The notes beneath the pieces are model-generated. The model had not been told where the DNA came from and did no database searches. It saw only the letters and a program-made list of their open reading frames with translations. Below, piece after piece: positions 4,682 through 12,316 of a stretch of DNA of 17,594 nt; positions within the stretch are counted from its first letter, which is position 1, and each line of letters opens with the position of its first letter. Where the stretch lies: assembly GCA_046727575.1 (NCBI GenBank), contig JBKPCV010000120.1:1-17594 (forward strand), given 5' to 3'. The translations under genes were made by a program, and so were the position numbers. Source of the DNA: DASPTH01 sp046727575. GTDB lineage: Bacteria > Actinomycetota > Acidimicrobiia > IMCC26256 > DASPTH01.

Positions 4682-7123
4682 TCATCCGCCGATGACCCCG
4701 CGTGCACGAAGGTCGTTGATCTGTTCGTCGGAGTACCCGAGTTCGGCGAGCACCGCGTTCGTGTGCTGCCCGAGCAGCGGAGCGCCTCCTGTGAGCCCAG
4801 CGGAACGAGACAGTCTGGCGAGGGGCTTTAACCTCGGATACGGACCGATGACGGGGTGGTCGAGGTCGACGACGATGTCCATCGTCCGTCCGAGACACTC
4901 GTTGCCCTGCATGATCGCGGCGTCGGGCGAGGTGGGCTCGACGACGACGCATGCGACGTCGTTCGCGGTGAGGTCGTGCTCCCACTGCCGCGCACTGCGG
5001 TTTCGCAGGATCGCCCCGAGCGCCTCGGCGAGCGCGGCGTCGTTGCAGGCGCGGCTGTCCTCGGTGCTGAAGCGCTCGTCGGCCGCGAGGTCGCCGTACG
5101 ACGCGAGCGTGGCGGAGAGCAGCTCCCAGTCGCGACGAGTCGGAGCGGCGAGAAACACCCAGTCGTCGGCGGTCTCGTAGAGGCGGTAGCGCGCGTTCAG
5201 CCCGAGCACCTCGGCATCCGGTGACGGCGCGTCCGCTCGACCCTCGTATTCGACCATGTCCTCTGAGATCGCGTGCGCCACCGTGTTGAGCATGGTGGTG
5301 AGCATCGACTGTCCGGGGCCCCCCCGCTTGCGCGCAAGGAGGCCCAACGCGAGCGCGGTGCCGGTGCCCAACGCAGAGAAACCGTCGGAGTGCCCGACCC
5401 CCAACGCGGCTGTCCCGAGCCGCAGCGAGTTCTCCTTGACCTCGTCGATCGTGAGATCGGCGTGCTCGGGAATCGACTGCCCCGCGTTGCGCCGCGCGAG
5501 ACCGGTGCCAGCACCGATCGTCGGTGCGTAGGCAGGACGGTGACCGTAGGGACCATCGACGCCGTAGCCCGGCGCGTTGAGGTAGACGAGGCCAGGATTC
5601 AGCGCGAGCAGCGTCTTGTCGTCGTACCCGAGCCGGTCGACGACACCGGCCCGGAACGACTGGAGCACGGCGTCGGCGCGCCGGACGAGTTCGTACACGA
5701 TCTCGCGACCGGCGTCGCTGTGCATGTCGACCGCGACGCTCTCCTTGCCCTGGAGTACTTTGATGCCGCCGGCTTCCGGGAACGGCACGATCCAGCGCAT
5801 AGGGTCGCCCTCGAGCTGCTCGACCTTGATGACGCGCGCGCCGTAGTCGGTGAGCAGCGTGGTGCCGAACGGTGCCGCGTAGAACGTGCCGAGCTCCACG
5901 ATCGTGACGCCGGCGAGTGGCGGATCCGTTCGCGCGCGCTCGGGCGCGGCGGGCTTCGGTCCGCGTGGGCGCGCTCGCAGTTCGGCGGCGTGCTCGTCTG
6001 GCGCGGGCGCGGCGCGCTCGACCGCGGCTGGTGTAGCCTCCATACGCGTGAGCGGCCCCGGCTGTGCGACCGCGCCGCACACCCGGTCGACGATGGTCAC
6101 GACATTGCGGTTGTGGAGCATCTGAGGGTGATGGAGCAATTCGGTCCCGTGGCGGTAGATCTCGGCGAAAACATCCGGGTCGTCGTCGAACACGTGGTTC
6201 CACTCCGCAACCGACTTGGCGCGCACGGCTCGGAGCATCTGTTCCCAAAAGTCCTCGCGGTGGTCGATGTCGTCGGATTCCGCCGCGTCCTTCCAGCGCG
6301 GGTCGGTGAGCATCCACTCGAGGCCGAGCGACCGCATGAACGCCACCCACAGACGTTCCGACGTCTGCGAGAACTGGAGCCAGCGGCCGTCCTTCGACAG
6401 GCCGACGAGGAGGCGGTAGGCGAGCGGACTGTTCGGCACATTGCGTGCCTCGTCGACGCGTGGTGGCGAAGTGAAGGCGGCCGCGTACTGCTCTGCGACC
6501 CGTCGGACGATCCAGTTCCAGGTGTCGTGCGCCGCGAGCGCCTGCACCAGCGTGGTTTCTACCCACTGTCCGAGCGAACTGGTTTCGCGCTCGTAGAGGG
6601 CGACGAGGATGCCTTGCGCAAGGGTGTGCGCTGCGCTCGCAGTACAGTACGGAACCGTCCCGAACGCGGGACCGGGGCGCGCCGTCAGGCTGGAGAGCGT
6701 GTTGTAGCCGCCGATCTTGGCCATCACCACGCCCTCGTAGCCCTTGAGATGCGAGAGCGCGTTGTTGCGACCGAACGCGGTGATCGACCCGAAGACGAGC
6801 CGCGGGTTGTCATGGCTCAGCTGCTCGTACCCGAGACCGAGCCGATCCGCGACGCCCGGGCGGAACGTCTCGATCAACACGTCGGCGTCGCACGCGAGGT
6901 TGTACGCGACGTCACGGTCCTGCGCGTCCCGCAAGTCGAGCTCGACGCTCTTCTTGCCCCGCCCCCAGAACGGGTACGCGGGCTGCGACCGGAGGATGCT
7001 CCCGCCGGGCGTCTCGACGTGGACGACCTCGGCTCCGAAGTCGGCGAACAGCTGGCTGGCCAGGGTGCCACCCAGCGTGTTGGAGAGGTCGACGACGCGG
7101 AGGCCGTCGAGTGCTTGCGTCAT
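4682..7123 (-). CDS. Double-domain CaiB/BaiF (class III) CoA-transferase family protein
   Basis: 813 residues, about twice the usual ~400. There are two complete CaiB/BaiF-type halves. Half 1 (1-365) opens LDGLRVVDLSNTLGG with FGAEVVHVE and RGKKSVELDLR. An Ala/Pro/Arg-rich linker follows (about 366-402). Half 2 (403-813) opens LAGVTIVELGTFYAAPFG with YGARVIKVE and GKESVAVDM. Family members move CoA between acyl-CoA and carboxylic acids or racemise 2-methylacyl-CoA, and work as interlocked dimers; a fused tandem would make a pseudo-dimer. The catalytic Asp normally ~10 residues before the GILAAL helix is not evident in half 1 (TASAAHTLAQGIL) or half 2 (ALGTGTALALGLL), although the conserved Gly-rich and GQ elements remain. 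The ATG at 7123 overlaps the DUF2889 stop (ATGA). It probably acts on CoA esters in the same pathway as the aldolases; the substrate is unknown. Confidence 0.88.
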   Translation of the reverse strand: MTQALDGLRVVDLSNTLGGTLASQLFADFGAEVVHVETPGGSILRSQPAYPFWGRGKKSVELDLRDAQDRDVAYNLACDADVLIETFRPGVADRLGLGYEQLSHDNPRLVFGSITAFGRNNALSHLKGYEGVVMAKIGGYNTLSSLTARPGPAFGTVPYCTASAAHTLAQGILVALYERETSSLGQWVETTLVQALAAHDTWNWIVRRVAEQYAAAFTSPPRVDEARNVPNSPLAYRLLVGLSKDGRWLQFSQTSERLWVAFMRSLGLEWMLTDPRWKDAAESDDIDHREDFWEQMLRAVRAKSVAEWNHVFDDDPDVFAEIYRHGTELLHHPQMLHNRNVVTIVDRVCGAVAQPGPLTRMEATPAAVERAAPAPDEHAAELRARPRGPKPAAPERARTDPPLAGVTIVELGTFYAAPFGTTLLTDYGARVIKVEQLEGDPMRWIVPFPEAGGIKVLQGKESVAVDMHSDAGREIVYELVRRADAVLQSFRAGVVDRLGYDDKTLLALNPGLVYLNAPGYGVDGPYGHRPAYAPTIGAGTGLARRNAGQSIPEHADLTIDEVKENSLRLGTAALGVGHSDGFSALGTGTALALGLLARKRGGPGQSMLTTMLNTVAHAISEDMVEYEGRADAPSPDAEVLGLNARYRLYETADDWVFLAAPTRRDWELLSATLASYGDLAADERFSTEDSRACNDAALAEALGAILRNRSARQWEHDLTANDVACVVVEPTSPDAAIMQGNECLGRTMDIVVDLDHPVIGPYPRLKPLARLSRSAGLTGGAPLLGQHTNAVLAELGYSDEQINDLRARGVIGG

Positions 7124-8163
7124 GATCCCACCGAAGCCGTTGGTCGGACTGCGGAGGCCAGCGCGGGGACCTCAGCCAGACACCGCAACATGTCGTTGAG
7201 GTGCGTGCAACAGTCCAGCTCGCGCAGTGTCTCCTGGACGTGTGTCCGGAAGGTCAGCACCGACCGGCCGACGAGCTTCGTCACGTGCGGCGCGGCCCAC
7301 GGACACTCGGGGAAGGGCAGCACGTGGGGTTGCGCGGTCACCGCGACAAGCGCGAGCGAGGGCGCGTCGACCTCGGCGCGGACGCTGTACTCGTGAAGTG
7401 CCAGCTCGGTGCCGTCGGGCTCCCAGCAGCTGTCGCGGAAGAACGCGTCGACGAACAGCGAGTCACTCGCAGGATGCATGTCGATGCGGCGGTGCCGTCG
7501 CATGCACACCGGTGGGCGCTCGGGGAACTCGTGCCAACCCCACGCATCGTCGGGCGTGGAGATGTCTCCTGCCGGCCGCACTGCGTGTGCCGCGTCTTGA
7601 CCGGTCTCACGCGCGATCTGTGCCCACCCGCCCGGCCGTAAGCCCGAGCAGATGATCTTCCCCTTGCGTGTCCCGAACTGCGTACCGGAGCGCTGGATCG
7701 CGCGGTTCAACTGTTGACGGGTCCCGGGCCACCGCGACCACGCGAATCCGCCGATGAGACTGGCGCCGGCGATGTCGTCGAGCAACACGTGCAACGGAGT
7801 CGCGGCTTCGCGTTCGCCGGGCAGCACCTGGTCGATGGCGCCCCGCAGGTACGACCCTCCTTGTGTACCGACGAGGCCTTCGATGCCCGGGCGTTCCGGT
7901 GTGGTCGCGATCGAGGTGATCGTGCGCTCGGCACCGACCGTCACGCGCATCTCGGCAGCGCCGGCGACGAACGGTTCACCGTCGATCGGTGTGACGAGGT
8001 CTCGGGACCGGCCGACGAGCTGGAGGGGCGTCCCGAGGCCGGCGGGCCATCCCATGTCGATGCTCGACGTGCGACGCACCGAGCCCGGCGCGCGCGGCGG
8101 CGTGCCGGAGATCGAACCGGTCAGTGGAACGGCATCGGGGAAGGGAGGGGGTTGGGAGGACAT
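7120..8163 (-). CDS. DUF2889 family protein
   Basis: 347 residues from ATG 8163. No clear ribosome-binding site is present, so a leaderless or later start is possible. The family pattern is visible: an RRTSSIDMGWP element near 30-40, a central region with RRHRRIDMHP (222-231), HEYSVRAEVD (257-266), LPFPECPWAAPHVTKLVG (282-299), and the signature CCTHLNDMLRCL (318-329) near the C-terminus. Cys/His in the last two motifs could bind a metal or substrate. The biochemical function of DUF2889 is not established. Family members tend to sit beside acyl-CoA and CoA-transferase genes, and this one overlaps the CoA-transferase by 4 nt, so a role in the same CoA-ester pathway is inferred. It is the first gene of the minus-strand block; its promoter must lie in or beyond 8164-8464. 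Confidence 0.75.
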   Translation of the reverse strand: MSSQPPPFPDAVPLTGSISGTPPRAPGSVRRTSSIDMGWPAGLGTPLQLVGRSRDLVTPIDGEPFVAGAAEMRVTVGAERTITSIATTPERPGIEGLVGTQGGSYLRGAIDQVLPGEREAATPLHVLLDDIAGASLIGGFAWSRWPGTRQQLNRAIQRSGTQFGTRKGKIICSGLRPGGWAQIARETGQDAAHAVRPAGDISTPDDAWGWHEFPERPPVCMRRHRRIDMHPASDSLFVDAFFRDSCWEPDGTELALHEYSVRAEVDAPSLALVAVTAQPHVLPFPECPWAAPHVTKLVGRSVLTFRTHVQETLRELDCCTHLNDMLRCLAEVPALASAVRPTASVGS

Positions 8164-8172
8164 GCGTCCAGA

Positions 8173-8410
8173 TTAACGGAACGTCGTTTTCACGAGCTCG
8201 GGCTGCGAGTCATGCCGGGGGATACGAAATCACGGATGAGTGCGGCGAGCGCCAGTGGCTGGTCGCTCTGGACCGCGTGCCCGGCTCCGGGCACGACCTC
8301 CCATCGCACCGGCGGCAGGGAGCGGTGTCACCAGGAGCAACGACGCGAGGCACCGCGGGATTGTCGCGCACTCGACGCCAACGTGATCGGGACGGGCCGA
8401 GCAGCACACC
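8173..8410 (-). pseudogene. Decayed C-terminal fragment of an alpha/beta hydrolase
   Basis: The 301-nt divergent gap between the DUF2889 and ThDP-enzyme genes is not empty. On the minus strand, 8300 down to the TAA at 8175-8173 encodes LPPVRWEVVPGAGHAV followed by QSDQPLALAALIRDFV. This is the end of an alpha/beta hydrolase: a strand, the G-x-G-H motif carrying the catalytic His, then the closing helix ending in DFV. A TGA at 8330-8328 closes the frame upstream. In the next frame WRRVRDNPAVPRVV and GDTAP (about 8385-8305) continue a hydrolase-like pattern, so a one-base shift is likely. No N-terminal half or nucleophile elbow remains. It is best read as a remnant of a hydrolase gene once at the head of this operon. 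The promoters of both flanking genes must also lie in this stretch; I see no convincing -35/-10 pair. Confidence 0.55.
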
Positions 8411-8464
8411 GCCCGTAGCGGGCAACAACGGCGAAGTGCTGGTCGTCGTGACAGACTGATCGCG

Positions 8465-10084
8465 GTGACGCACGCTGGAGTCCTCGCCGCCCGCACGTTG
8501 CGTGCACACGATGTCGAGACCGTCTTTACGCTCAATGGCGGCCACATCTGGCCGCTCTACGACGGCTGTGTGCAGGAAGGGATCCGACTCGTCGACACCC
8601 GTCACGAACAGACCGCGGCCTTTGCGGCCGAGGGTTGGGCGAAGGTCACGCGCCGCGTGGGCGTCGCCGCGTTGACGGCCGGACCCGGGGTCACCAATGG
8701 GATCAGCGCGATCACCAGCGCATGGCTGAACGGCACGCCGATGTTCGTCGCCGGCGGACGCGCGCCCGACGGACGATGGGGTCAGGGCTCGCTCCAGGAG
8801 CTCGACCACGTCCCGATCGTGGCGTCGATCACGAAGTGCGCGGTCACGGCACATGCCCCCGACGAGGTACCCGTCGTGTTCGATCGCGCGTTGCGCAGCG
8901 CGCAGACACCGCACCGAGGCCCTTCATTCGTCGACGTCCCCCTCGATCGTTGGGGAGCAGCAGAAGCTCCGGCGCCGGAGAGGATCGACGCGCGGCAACT
9001 GCACGGCCCCGTTGCCGACGCGGACGCCATCGGCCGTGTCGCCGACCTGCTCGCGAACGCGGACCGTCCTGTACTGCTCGTCGGCGGCGATGTCTACTGG
9101 GCGGGCGCGGAGGCCGAGGTGCGTGCCCTCGTTGAGACGGCGATGCTCCCCGCCTTCGCCAACGACATGGGCCGAGGGGTGCTGCCCGCCGACCACGACC
9201 TGTCGTTCGGGCGTGCGCGCTCGATCGCCTTCCGTGAGGCCGACGTCCTCATCGTCGCCGGCACGCCGCTCGACTTCCGGCTCTCCTTCGGACGGGTGCC
9301 GCAGGCCGCGGTCGTCCACTTGGTCGACGCCCCTGGTCTCGTCGCGACTCACACGGAGCTCGCGGCGTCGATCGCCGGCGACCTTCGGCACGCGCTCGGC
9401 GGGCTGGCCGAGCGAGGTGTGGCAACCCGGCCGTCAACGCGCGCGAGCTGGGTCGCGCGGCTGCGCGAGGAGGAGCGCGCCGCACGCGCGAAGGACGAGC
9501 CTCGCCTCAACTCCGACGCGACGCCGATCGATCCTGTCCGCGTATACGGCGAGTTGCGCCGGCGCCTCGATCGCGACGGGATCGTCGTCGGCGACGGCGG
9601 CGACTTTGTGTCCTACGCCGGTCGCTACGTCGACACGTACACGCCGGGATGCTTCCTCGGCCCCGGCCCGTACGGCTGCCTCGGTTCGGGCACGGGCTAC
9701 GCGCTCGCGGCCGCGCTCGCGCATCCCGAGCGGCAGACCGTGGCGCTGTTCGGCGACGGCGCGCTCGGCTTCAGCCTCGCCGACTTCGACACGCTCGCCC
9801 GGCACCGCGCCAACGTCGTCGCCATCGTCGGGAACAACGGCGTCTGGGGCCTGGAGAAGCACCCGATGCAGGCACTGTTCGGATACGACGTGGTCTGTGA
9901 CCTGGCGCCGGCGACGCGCTATGACCTTGTCGCCCAGGATCTCGGTTGCTACGGCGAGTTCGTGAAGGAACCCGGCGCGCTCGGGCCCGCGCTCGATCGG
10001 GCGTTCGCGTTCGACGGTCCGTCGCTCGTGAACGTACTCACCGATCCTGACGACGCGTATCCACGGTCGAGCAGCCTCGGGTAG
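8465..10084 (+). CDS. Thiamine-diphosphate-dependent lyase/decarboxylase (acetolactate synthase/2-hydroxyacyl-CoA lyase-like)
   Basis: 539 residues from GTG 8465; no strong ribosome-binding site. All three ThDP-enzyme domains are present. The PYR domain (about 1-165) has catalytic Glu48 in DTRHEQTAAFAAEGWAK and the GPGVTNG loop (73-79). The central Rossmann-like domain spans about 185-320 (RPVLLVGGD). The PP domain (about 355-525) has the ThDP/Mg motif GDG (430-432) ending in NN (457-458). Candidates include 2-hydroxyacyl-CoA lyase, oxalyl-CoA decarboxylase, acetolactate synthase and benzoylformate decarboxylase. The lack of a neighbouring small subunit argues against biosynthetic acetolactate synthase, and the acyl-CoA context favours 2-hydroxyacyl-CoA cleavage, but I cannot assign the substrate. 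It stands alone on the plus strand, divergent from the CoA-transferase block and convergent with the GGDEF-EAL gene. Confidence 0.85.
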   Translation: MTHAGVLAARTLRAHDVETVFTLNGGHIWPLYDGCVQEGIRLVDTRHEQTAAFAAEGWAKVTRRVGVAALTAGPGVTNGISAITSAWLNGTPMFVAGGRAPDGRWGQGSLQELDHVPIVASITKCAVTAHAPDEVPVVFDRALRSAQTPHRGPSFVDVPLDRWGAAEAPAPERIDARQLHGPVADADAIGRVADLLANADRPVLLVGGDVYWAGAEAEVRALVETAMLPAFANDMGRGVLPADHDLSFGRARSIAFREADVLIVAGTPLDFRLSFGRVPQAAVVHLVDAPGLVATHTELAASIAGDLRHALGGLAERGVATRPSTRASWVARLREEERAARAKDEPRLNSDATPIDPVRVYGELRRRLDRDGIVVGDGGDFVSYAGRYVDTYTPGCFLGPGPYGCLGSGTGYALAAALAHPERQTVALFGDGALGFSLADFDTLARHRANVVAIVGNNGVWGLEKHPMQALFGYDVVCDLAPATRYDLVAQDLGCYGEFVKEPGALGPALDRAFAFDGPSLVNVLTDPDDAYPRSSSLG

Positions 10085-10121
10085 CGCGCGACCGGCGCGC
10101 CGGTGTCGGACCGGCCGCGCG
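10085..10121. terminator. Bidirectional hairpin between convergent genes
   Basis: The arms CGCGCGACCGG (10085-10095) and CCGGCCGCGCG (10111-10121) pair over 11 bp with one A/C mismatch. The loop begins with part of a nested perfect palindrome (10091-10104). It fills the 38-nt gap between the stop of the ThDP enzyme (10084) and the stop of the GGDEF-EAL gene (10123), the expected place for a shared terminator. There is no T-tract. Confidence 0.5.
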
Positions 10122-10122
10122 A

Positions 10123-12237
10123 TTACCCGACGTCGAGCGCGGCGGCGCTGCGCACCGACGCTCCGAGGTCGTTCTCACGCAGGACGCCCTCGAGCATTGC
10201 GGCGGACATGGCCGCGCAGTAGAGATGGCCCTGGGCCCGGTTCGCGCCGAAGTCCACGAGGCGCTCGTGCTGCCCCAGGCGCGCAACGCCCTCGGCGATT
10301 ACCGGCTTCCCCGTGGAGTGTGCGAACGCGATCGCGGCCCGGCAGATGCGCGCGACGTCGTCCTTCTGGTCGACTTCGTCGACGAAGGTCTGGTCGATCT
10401 TCACGAGATCGAAGGGCAGGTCGCGGAGATGGGTCAGGCTCGAGTACCCGGTACCGAAGTCGTCGATCGCCAGCACGAGCCCGAGGTCGTGCAAAGCCTC
10501 CAGCTGGTCGACCGCCGGCGGGCGTTCGGCCGGTGTGCGGTACTCGAGCACCGCCGACTCGTTCATCTCGAGGCAGAGCCGGTTCGCGGTGACTCCGAGT
10601 GACGTCAGCGCGTCGGACACGACGCGCGGCAGCTTCGGGTCGATGAGCTGGATGGGCGAAAGGTTGACGCTGATGCTCCCGACGGCGACCCCCGAGAGAT
10701 CCCAGGCCGCGAGCTGCATCAGCGCGGCGCGGAGCACCCACTCGCCGAGACGGCCCGCGAGCCCGGCTTCGTCGGCGACCGGCACGATGCGCGTCGGTGA
10801 CACCTCGCCCAAGCGGACGTGGGTTCCCCGGAGGAGGGCCTCCACCGCGCAGGTCTCGAGCGTTCCCAGGTCGACGATCGGCTGGAAGTGCAGCGAGAGC
10901 GTGATGCCACTGCTGTCGCCGTCGAGGGCGCGGCGCAAGCTCTCGGCGAGCTCGCGACGTTCGGTGAGCGGCAGCGCGGGACTGTCGACGCGCGCCCGCC
11001 TGCGCTGCTTGCGTTCGTACATCGCCGCGTCCGCCTCGGCGACGAGGTGGCGCGCCGACGGCGAGGCCTGGCCGTCGACCATGCCGACGGACGCGAACAC
11101 CTGGATGACGCGACCGTCGAGCTCGATGGGATCGGCGAGCACGGTCTCGATACGTTCGACGACCTTCGCGGCCTCGGCCGCGTCGATGTCGTCACAGACG
11201 ATGAGGAATTCGTCTCCTCCGAAGCGCGCGACCACGTCGGTGGGACGGACTGCGCTACGCAAACGTTGCGCCACGATGACGAGAAGCCGGTCCCCGACGT
11301 CGTGCCCATAGAGGTCGTTCACCGGCTTGAAGCGGTCGAGGTCGACGAAGAGCACCGCCAACCGACGTGCTCTCGCGTCGGGACGCTCGAGGAACGAGGT
11401 CAGGACGTCGACCGCGTGCGCTCGGTTCGGCAGACCGGTGAGGACGTCGTGCGTGGCGAGGTGAGCGAGGCGACGTTCGAGAATGCGCCGTGCCGAGATG
11501 TCGTACGCGGCCACGACGAGACCACCGACGACGGGATCGTCGACGAGGTTCACCGAGAGGATCTGGTAGGGCACCGCGCGGCTTTTTATGTCGACCAACT
11601 CGAGCTCGGCGACCTTGGTTCCCGGACGTGAGCACGCGTCCGAGAGGAACTGCCAGGCCGCGTCGTGCTCCGACTCTTCGACGAAGTCGACCAGTCGTGC
11701 GCCGAGGACATGCGTGAGGTCGTGCCCGAGTTGACGCGTGAACGCGCCGGATGCCGAGAGGATGCGTCCCGTGGCGTTGACATGCATGATGATCGTCGGC
11801 GCGTTCTCCACCAGAGTTCGGAACCGCCCCACGTCCGATGCCGCGAGCTCCCACCGTCGCCGCTCGGTGAGATCGCGCAGCGTGTTCAGGATGCGCAGGT
11901 CACCGCCGTCGATGTATGAGCCGCCCACCACCTCGACCAATCTCCAGGAGCCGTCGCGAACGCGCACGCGTACCTCGATCGGCGTCCCTGCAGCCTTCTT
12001 GCGCACCTCGTGCAACGACGACATGACGATCGGCAGGTCCTCGCTGTGCACGAGGTCGAGGGGCACCTTGCCACGCCACTGGTCGCACGCGATGCCGAAG
12101 AACTCCTCGGCTGCGTGGTTCGCATGCAGGACGCGCGCCTCGCCGTCAAGCACGTAGACCGGATCCGGGATGGCGTCGAGCGAGGGCAGGTCGACACGGA
12201 GCTCGCGGGGAGGTTCACGTTCGGCGTTCGCGTCCAT
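10123..12237 (-). CDS. PAS-PAS-GGDEF-EAL cyclic-di-GMP turnover protein
   Basis: 704 residues from ATG 12237. Order: PAS 1 (about 15-125, PDPVYVLDGEARVLHANHAA), PAS 2 (about 136-250, closing VAAYDISARR), GGDEF (about 255-412) and EAL (about 428-690). The diguanylate cyclase site GGDEF (340-344) is intact and preceded at the correct five-residue spacing by the product-inhibition I-site RxxD (RPTD, 331-334). The phosphodiesterase domain keeps EAL (466-468), NLSP, DDFGTGYSSL (592-601), KID and AEGV. It should therefore be able both to make and to degrade c-di-GMP, with the PAS domains tuning the balance. No transmembrane segment or signal peptide is seen, so it is a cytoplasmic sensor; no PAS cofactor can be assigned. 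It is transcribed alone, divergent from the amidohydrolase gene. Confidence 0.95.
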   Translation of the reverse strand: MDANAEREPPRELRVDLPSLDAIPDPVYVLDGEARVLHANHAAEEFFGIACDQWRGKVPLDLVHSEDLPIVMSSLHEVRKKAAGTPIEVRVRVRDGSWRLVEVVGGSYIDGGDLRILNTLRDLTERRRWELAASDVGRFRTLVENAPTIIMHVNATGRILSASGAFTRQLGHDLTHVLGARLVDFVEESEHDAAWQFLSDACSRPGTKVAELELVDIKSRAVPYQILSVNLVDDPVVGGLVVAAYDISARRILERRLAHLATHDVLTGLPNRAHAVDVLTSFLERPDARARRLAVLFVDLDRFKPVNDLYGHDVGDRLLVIVAQRLRSAVRPTDVVARFGGDEFLIVCDDIDAAEAAKVVERIETVLADPIELDGRVIQVFASVGMVDGQASPSARHLVAEADAAMYERKQRRRARVDSPALPLTERRELAESLRRALDGDSSGITLSLHFQPIVDLGTLETCAVEALLRGTHVRLGEVSPTRIVPVADEAGLAGRLGEWVLRAALMQLAAWDLSGVAVGSISVNLSPIQLIDPKLPRVVSDALTSLGVTANRLCLEMNESAVLEYRTPAERPPAVDQLEALHDLGLVLAIDDFGTGYSSLTHLRDLPFDLVKIDQTFVDEVDQKDDVARICRAAIAFAHSTGKPVIAEGVARLGQHERLVDFGANRAQGHLYCAAMSAAMLEGVLRENDLGASVRSAAALDVG

Positions 12238-12316
12238 CTCGCCTCCGCGCGCGTTGGCCAGCCCGGAGATGGTACGTCACACTAATCTCGGCGTGCGCGG
12301 CGCTCGCGTGCGAGCC
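12238..12316. promoter_or_regulatory. Divergent promoter region between the GGDEF-EAL and amidohydrolase genes
   Basis: These 79 nt must hold the start signals of two divergent genes. The only less GC-rich patch is around 12268-12290 (GGTACGTCACACTAATC), where CACTAAT could serve as a plus-strand -10 with TTGGCC (about 12254) as a poorly spaced -35. GTACGTCAC is a weak inverted-repeat-like sequence. No confident box is assigned. Confidence 0.25.

Noticed and set aside
4653..6566. A 637-codon minus-strand frame inside the CoA-transferase region
   Set aside because: It is an alternative frame of the same DNA; the product is almost entirely Arg/Ala/Gly and carries no motif, while the 813-residue frame has clear family signatures.
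5273..7396. A 707-codon open frame on the plus strand
   Set aside because: It is antisense to the CoA-transferase and DUF2889 genes, is Arg/Glu/Val-rich with no family pattern, and exists because high GC removes stop codons.
8465..10084. Assignment of the ThDP enzyme as the biosynthetic acetolactate synthase large subunit
   Set aside because: No small regulatory subunit or branched-chain biosynthesis gene is adjacent, and the catabolic acyl-CoA neighbourhood fits a lyase or decarboxylase better; left at superfamily level.
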